DNA of 22,322 nt, taken from assembly GCA_023419055.1 (NCBI GenBank), contig JAEZYO010000537.1, positions 1-22,322 on the forward strand, in the 5' to 3' direction. The stretch comes from Pseudomonadota bacterium. Lineage in GTDB: Bacteria; Myxococcota; Polyangia; Polyangiales; Polyangiaceae. This document shows positions 19,525 to 22,322 of the stretch, piece after piece; the first letter of the stretch is position 1, and each line of letters starts with the position of its first letter. Below the pieces are notes generated by a model, which searched no databases, was not told where the DNA came from, and was given only the letters and a program-made list of their open reading frames with translations. A program made the position numbers and the translations under genes.

Positions 19525-20775
19525 CTACAAAGAGGCGAGGGCGGCTCGAGCCGCGCGCGCCCCGTCTGATTCGCTCTCGGAAGCCCCGACCGCGCTGCCC
19601 GCCGCGTAGACGCTGGAAGCGATCCGGCGCTCGGCGTCGAGCTCGAGAGCGTAGCCGCGACCGGGCTGGAAGCGGGTGACTCCTCCCGCCTGGACACCGA
19701 GCTCGAACGCAGGCGGCCCGGGGCCGTCGACGATCACCGCGTCGACCCGGAGACGGCGCTCGATCCCGCCGGCGGTCACCTTGACGCTCGAGAGGGATGG
19801 CCTCCCGTTCGCGGAGACGACCATCTCCGGATCGAGCACGACGGGTTTTGCGAGGCCAACGCACGCGTCGAGGAAGCGAGCGGCGAAGCGCCCTTCACCC
19901 ACCACCGCGATGTGTTCGCCGACGAGCACGCCCTGGCGGAGGAGCGCGAGCGCGGCACGCGCGCTGAGCACGCCCGGCAAGTCGTTGTTCTCGAACATCG
20001 CGACCGGGTCGTGGCAACCCGCTGCGAGGACGACTCGCCGCGCGAGGACCTGCGTCGCTCCGTCCGGTCCAACCAGCAACGCGGTGCGGGAGCCGTCACC
20101 AGCCTCGTCGTAGAGCCCGATCGCGCTCGTACGCGCTCGAAGCTCGCAGCCGCTCGCGCGCGCTCTCTCGACGAGCGCCTCGGCGCGCGCGGGATCGAGC
20201 GCGAGGAGCGCGCCGCCGAGGGCGAGCTGGTCGTCCACGAGCAGTCCCCGCGGTCCGAGCTCGGCGGCCGCCGAAAGGCCAGCCGTGCCACCGCCGACGA
20301 CGAGCACGTCGACCTCGACGCGGCTCGCGGTTCGCGGCGGCTTTACGTGATCCGCTAGGCGGCCGAGCCCGCTCACGCGCCGCGCGAAGGCTTGAACCAG
20401 GGAGGAGACCCCGCGCACCCCCGCGAACAAGCGGTGGTGATCCATGCCTCGCGGAAACAGGTAGTCGGTGGCCCCGAGGACGTCGAGCTCGCGCGAGCCC
20501 ACGACGTTCTGCGTCTCGACGACCTGGCCGTCCGCCGCCGGTGTCTGGCACGCCATCAGGTTCGGAACACCGTCGATGCGCACGAGGCAGCCTTCGCACG
20601 CTCCGCGTAGGCAATAGGGGCCCCGTGGCCGGTGAAGCTTCGGGCTGCGCGAAAGCACGAAGCCCTTCTCCGCGAGCAGCGACGTCACGAGCGGCTCGCC
20701 GGCTCGAGCGGTGACCTCGCTGCCGTCGTGTCTCAGGCGAACCGGCTCTTCCAAGAGCTCGAGGCGTCGCGGCAT
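19525..20775 (-). CDS. [2Fe-2S]/FAD oxidoreductase, SoxA/opine-oxidase-like
   Basis: 416 residues from ATG 20775-20773. Residues 15-85 form a Fer2_4-type [2Fe-2S] domain with Cys55, Cys60, Cys63 and Cys76 (C-x4-C-x2-C-x12-C). A linker with LFPRGMDHHRLFAGVRG follows, as in sarcosine-oxidase alpha subunits. Residues ~155-415 are a FAD/NAD domain (VLVVGGGTAG at 158-166; VVLAAGCHDPVAMFENNDLPGVLSARAALALL; C-terminal VYAAGSAVG). The arrangement equals the N-terminal half of SoxA without the aminomethyltransferase part, or an HcnA-HcnB/opine-oxidase alpha fusion. It probably oxidises an N-substituted amino acid or imine with a partner subunit, but no partner (SoxB, HcnC, opine oxidase beta) is present. 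Diverges from nadD across 25 bases. Confidence 0.82.
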   Translation of the reverse strand: MPRRLELLEEPVRLRHDGSEVTARAGEPLVTSLLAEKGFVLSRSPKLHRPRGPYCLRGACEGCLVRIDGVPNLMACQTPAADGQVVETQNVVGSRELDVLGATDYLFPRGMDHHRLFAGVRGVSSLVQAFARRVSGLGRLADHVKPPRTASRVEVDVLVVGGGTAGLSAAAELGPRGLLVDDQLALGGALLALDPARAEALVERARASGCELRARTSAIGLYDEAGDGSRTALLVGPDGATQVLARRVVLAAGCHDPVAMFENNDLPGVLSARAALALLRQGVLVGEHIAVVGEGRFAARFLDACVGLAKPVVLDPEMVVSANGRPSLSSVKVTAGGIERRLRVDAVIVDGPGPPAFELGVQAGGVTRFQPGRGYALELDAERRIASSVYAAGSAVGASESESDGARAARAALASL

Positions 20776-20781
20776 CGGGCA

Positions 20782-20791
20782 ATGGTAAGCT
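20782..20791. promoter_or_regulatory. Overlapping divergent -10-like elements (oxidoreductase/nadD)
   Basis: TACCAT on the minus strand (20782-20787) is six bases before the oxidoreductase ATG. TAAGCT on the plus strand (20786-20791) is nine bases before the nadD ATG. They share two bases in a 25-base gap, so any -35 must lie inside the opposite coding sequence and the two promoters would exclude each other. Confidence 0.4.
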
Positions 20792-20800
20792 CTGCCGGCG

Positions 20801-21394
20801 ATGAACGTCGTGTTTTTCGGAGGCAGCTTCGATCCGCCGCACGTAGCGCACGTCCTTTGCGTCAGCTACGCGCTCGCGGTGGGGGATTTCGAGCGCGCGC
20901 TCGTGGTCCCCGTGTTCGAGCACGCTTTCGGAAAGAGCCTCGGCGACTTCGAGCATCGCGTGCGCCTGTGCGAGCTCGCGTTCGAGGGCGATCCGCGGGT
21001 CGAGGTGAGTCGGGTGGAGGCCGAGCTCCCGAGGCCGAACTACACGCTCCGCACGCTCCAGCACCTCCGCGCGACGCGCCCGGAGCTCCGCCTCCGGCTC
21101 TTGATGGGAAGCGACGTCGTCGGCGACACGTCGAGGTGGTTCGGCTTCGACGAGGTCCAGAAGCTCGCGCCACCCTTCGTCGTGCCGCGAGCCGGCGCAC
21201 CGGGTGGCGGAAGCGGGTTGCTCCCGGAGCTCTCTTCGAGCGAGATCCGGGAGCTCCTCGCGAGGAGAGCCGACGGCGCGGTGCGCGAGCGGCTCTCGCG
21301 GCTTCTGCCACGCCGCGTGCTCGCTTACATCGAGGAGCACGGGCTGTATTCGGGCGCCGAAGGCGCGGTTGCCGGCGGCGTCCCTCGAAAGTAG
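20801..21394 (+). CDS. nadD: Nicotinate-nucleotide adenylyltransferase NadD (EC 2.7.7.18)
   Basis: 197 residues from ATG 20801. It joins nicotinate mononucleotide and ATP to deamido-NAD in the de novo/salvage NAD pathway. The nucleotidyltransferase signature GGSFDPPHVAH (7-17) and the C-terminal SSSEIRELL (ISSTxIR type) are intact, with PNYTLRTLQHL and LLMGSDVVGDTSRW between. In this family the Gly of GHxxxH is often variable; here it is Ala (HVAH). It lacks the usual neighbours proA, rsfS or obgE. A -10-like TAAGCT stands nine bases before the ATG and overlaps a reversed one for the divergent oxidoreductase gene. The next gene begins nine bases after its stop. Confidence 0.92.
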   Translation: MNVVFFGGSFDPPHVAHVLCVSYALAVGDFERALVVPVFEHAFGKSLGDFEHRVRLCELAFEGDPRVEVSRVEAELPRPNYTLRTLQHLRATRPELRLRLLMGSDVVGDTSRWFGFDEVQKLAPPFVVPRAGAPGGGSGLLPELSSSEIRELLARRADGAVRERLSRLLPRRVLAYIEEHGLYSGAEGAVAGGVPRK

Positions 21395-21403
21395 CCTTCG
21401 GCG

Positions 21404-22322
21404 GTGGACCTTCGAACCCGCACGTCACTCTTCTGCGGCGTGCTGGCGTTGGCGATCGCGGTCAGCGTGCTGCTTCGGAGCCGCACCCGGCGCGCGCCCA
21501 TAGCGTTCGCGCTCCTCGCCGGGGACATCGGGCTCTGGTACCTCGCTCAGTGGCTCTATCACGTCTGGCGCAGCGACCTCTGGGCGCGCTTCACGGCGGT
21601 CCTGGCCGTGCTCCTGCCGCAGTTCGCGCTGCACCTGTTCGAGGCGATAGGCCCGCAGACGAACCGGCCTTCGACGCTCTTGCGCGTGGCCGGCGCGCTG
21701 ATGCTGCCGCTGCTCATCCTGTCGCTCACGCAGCACACGCACGGGTTCGTTCGCGGCGCGGTCTTCCTCTACGTGTTCGGTCTGCTCGCGGCCGGGCTCT
21801 GGTCGCTCGCCCGCCGCGGTGAAGAGAGCGGCTCGCGCGCGACGCAGCGTCGAGTCCGTTTCCTGGTCTTCATCGGCGCCCTCGCGGCGATCTTCAGCCT
21901 CACCGACTTTTTGTGGTTCATCGGCGCGCCGCTGCCTCCCGTGAGCGCGGTCTTCAGCATCGTGTTCCTGTTCGCGCTCTCCGAGTCGCTGGTGCGCGAG
22001 CGCTTGGTCGATCTGTACGACATCCTCGCCCAGCTCCTGATTTCGACGGCGCTCGCGTTCGCGATCGCGGGCATCTTCTACGTGTTCGTCGTGCTGTTCG
22101 GCGGCTTCGACACCATGTACCTGGGCGCCATCCTCGCCGCCATCGTGACCCTGGTGCTGTTCGAGCCGTTGCGCGAGCAGGTCGAGGGCTACACGCACCG
22201 CGTCTTCTTGCGTGAGCGCGTGGACCTCGAGCGCGCCGTCGCGCGCGCCCGCGCGAACCTCGTGCATACGCTGCAGGTCGGCGAGATGCAGGAGGTCGTC
22301 ATGACGGCGCTCGAGGCTTCAC
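21404..22322 (+). CDS. Membrane sensor N-terminal part, probably histidine kinase (truncated at window end)
   Basis: The reading frame from GTG 21404 (MDLRTRTSLFCGVLAL) is open to the last base, 306 codons, and no stop is seen. About eight hydrophobic spans occupy residues ~8-265, with Trp-rich and His-rich loops (GDIGLWYLAQWLYHVWRSDLW). A cytosolic helical linker follows (REQVEGYTHRVFLRERVDLERAVARARANLVHTLQVGEMQEVVM), which in such proteins leads to a GAF and/or histidine-kinase or GGDEF domain. Those domains would be beyond the window, so the output type is inference. It lies nine bases behind nadD and may be co-transcribed. The long open antisense frame across it is a shadow. Confidence 0.75.
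   Translation, partial: MDLRTRTSLFCGVLALAIAVSVLLRSRTRRAPIAFALLAGDIGLWYLAQWLYHVWRSDLWARFTAVLAVLLPQFALHLFEAIGPQTNRPSTLLRVAGALMLPLLILSLTQHTHGFVRGAVFLYVFGLLAAGLWSLARRGEESGSRATQRRVRFLVFIGALAAIFSLTDFLWFIGAPLPPVSAVFSIVFLFALSESLVRERLVDLYDILAQLLISTALAFAIAGIFYVFVVLFGGFDTMYLGAILAAIVTLVLFEPLREQVEGYTHRVFLRERVDLERAVARARANLVHTLQVGEMQEVVMTALEAS

Noticed and set aside
21425..22267. 280-codon open frame on the minus strand at the right edge
   Set aside because: Its product is almost only Arg, Glu, Asp, Gln and His. The opposite strand encodes regular membrane helices with a natural linker, so the plus frame is the gene.

Overview
The window is a stretch of a GC-rich bacterial chromosome. It most likely comes from a myxobacterium (Myxococcota, Polyangia-like). 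The evidence is indirect: strong G/C third-position bias, a Gly/Ser/Ala-rich linker behind a lipobox in one lipoprotein, delta-60 repeat proteins, several secreted or lipid-anchored proteins without named function, and a small protein with a Lys/Ala histone-H1-like tail. No rRNA, tRNA, insertion sequence, integrase or CRISPR array was recognised, and no gene-free gap exceeds 300 bases, so it reads as ordinary chromosome rather than a mobile island.

Layout. 1-5069: the 3' end of a delta-60 repeat surface protein; an extensin-like/M15-fold secreted protein (minus); a DUF808 membrane protein (plus); a propeller-like lipoprotein (minus) and a DUF3574 lipoprotein (plus), which diverge from a region holding a near-perfect 27-bp AT-rich palindrome of Fur-box style. 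5076-9678: an atypical SDR (minus), a CBM11/CIA30-like plus leucine-rich-repeat lipoprotein, an AraC regulator, and formamidase AmiF (minus). 9940-12819: a YegD-type Hsp70-like ATPase, a lytic transglycosylase and a putative outer-membrane protein. 12863-17425 (minus): arginine decarboxylase SpeA, and a gltX-CPBP protease pair spaced 8 nt apart. 17632-22322: an H1-tailed protein with a strong terminator, a START-like protein, CcmB, a [2Fe-2S]/FAD oxidoreductase, NadD, and the N-terminal membrane half of a probable sensor that runs off the window.

How the genes relate. Most are single-gene transcription units pointing alternately left and right. Six of seven convergent pairs meet within 27 nt or less, and one pair overlaps by 4 nt. 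The core metabolic genes (gltX, nadD, speA, ccmB) are not embedded in their usual operons.

Most unusual signals: (1) about nine genes without a visible Shine-Dalgarno have a -10-like hexamer 6-9 nt upstream of the start codon, which suggests leaderless transcripts; (2) oxidoreductase and nadD diverge across only 25 bp with -10-like elements overlapping by 2 bp; (3) the 27-bp palindrome at 4502-4528. I did not find a clearly new multi-gene defence or secretion system.
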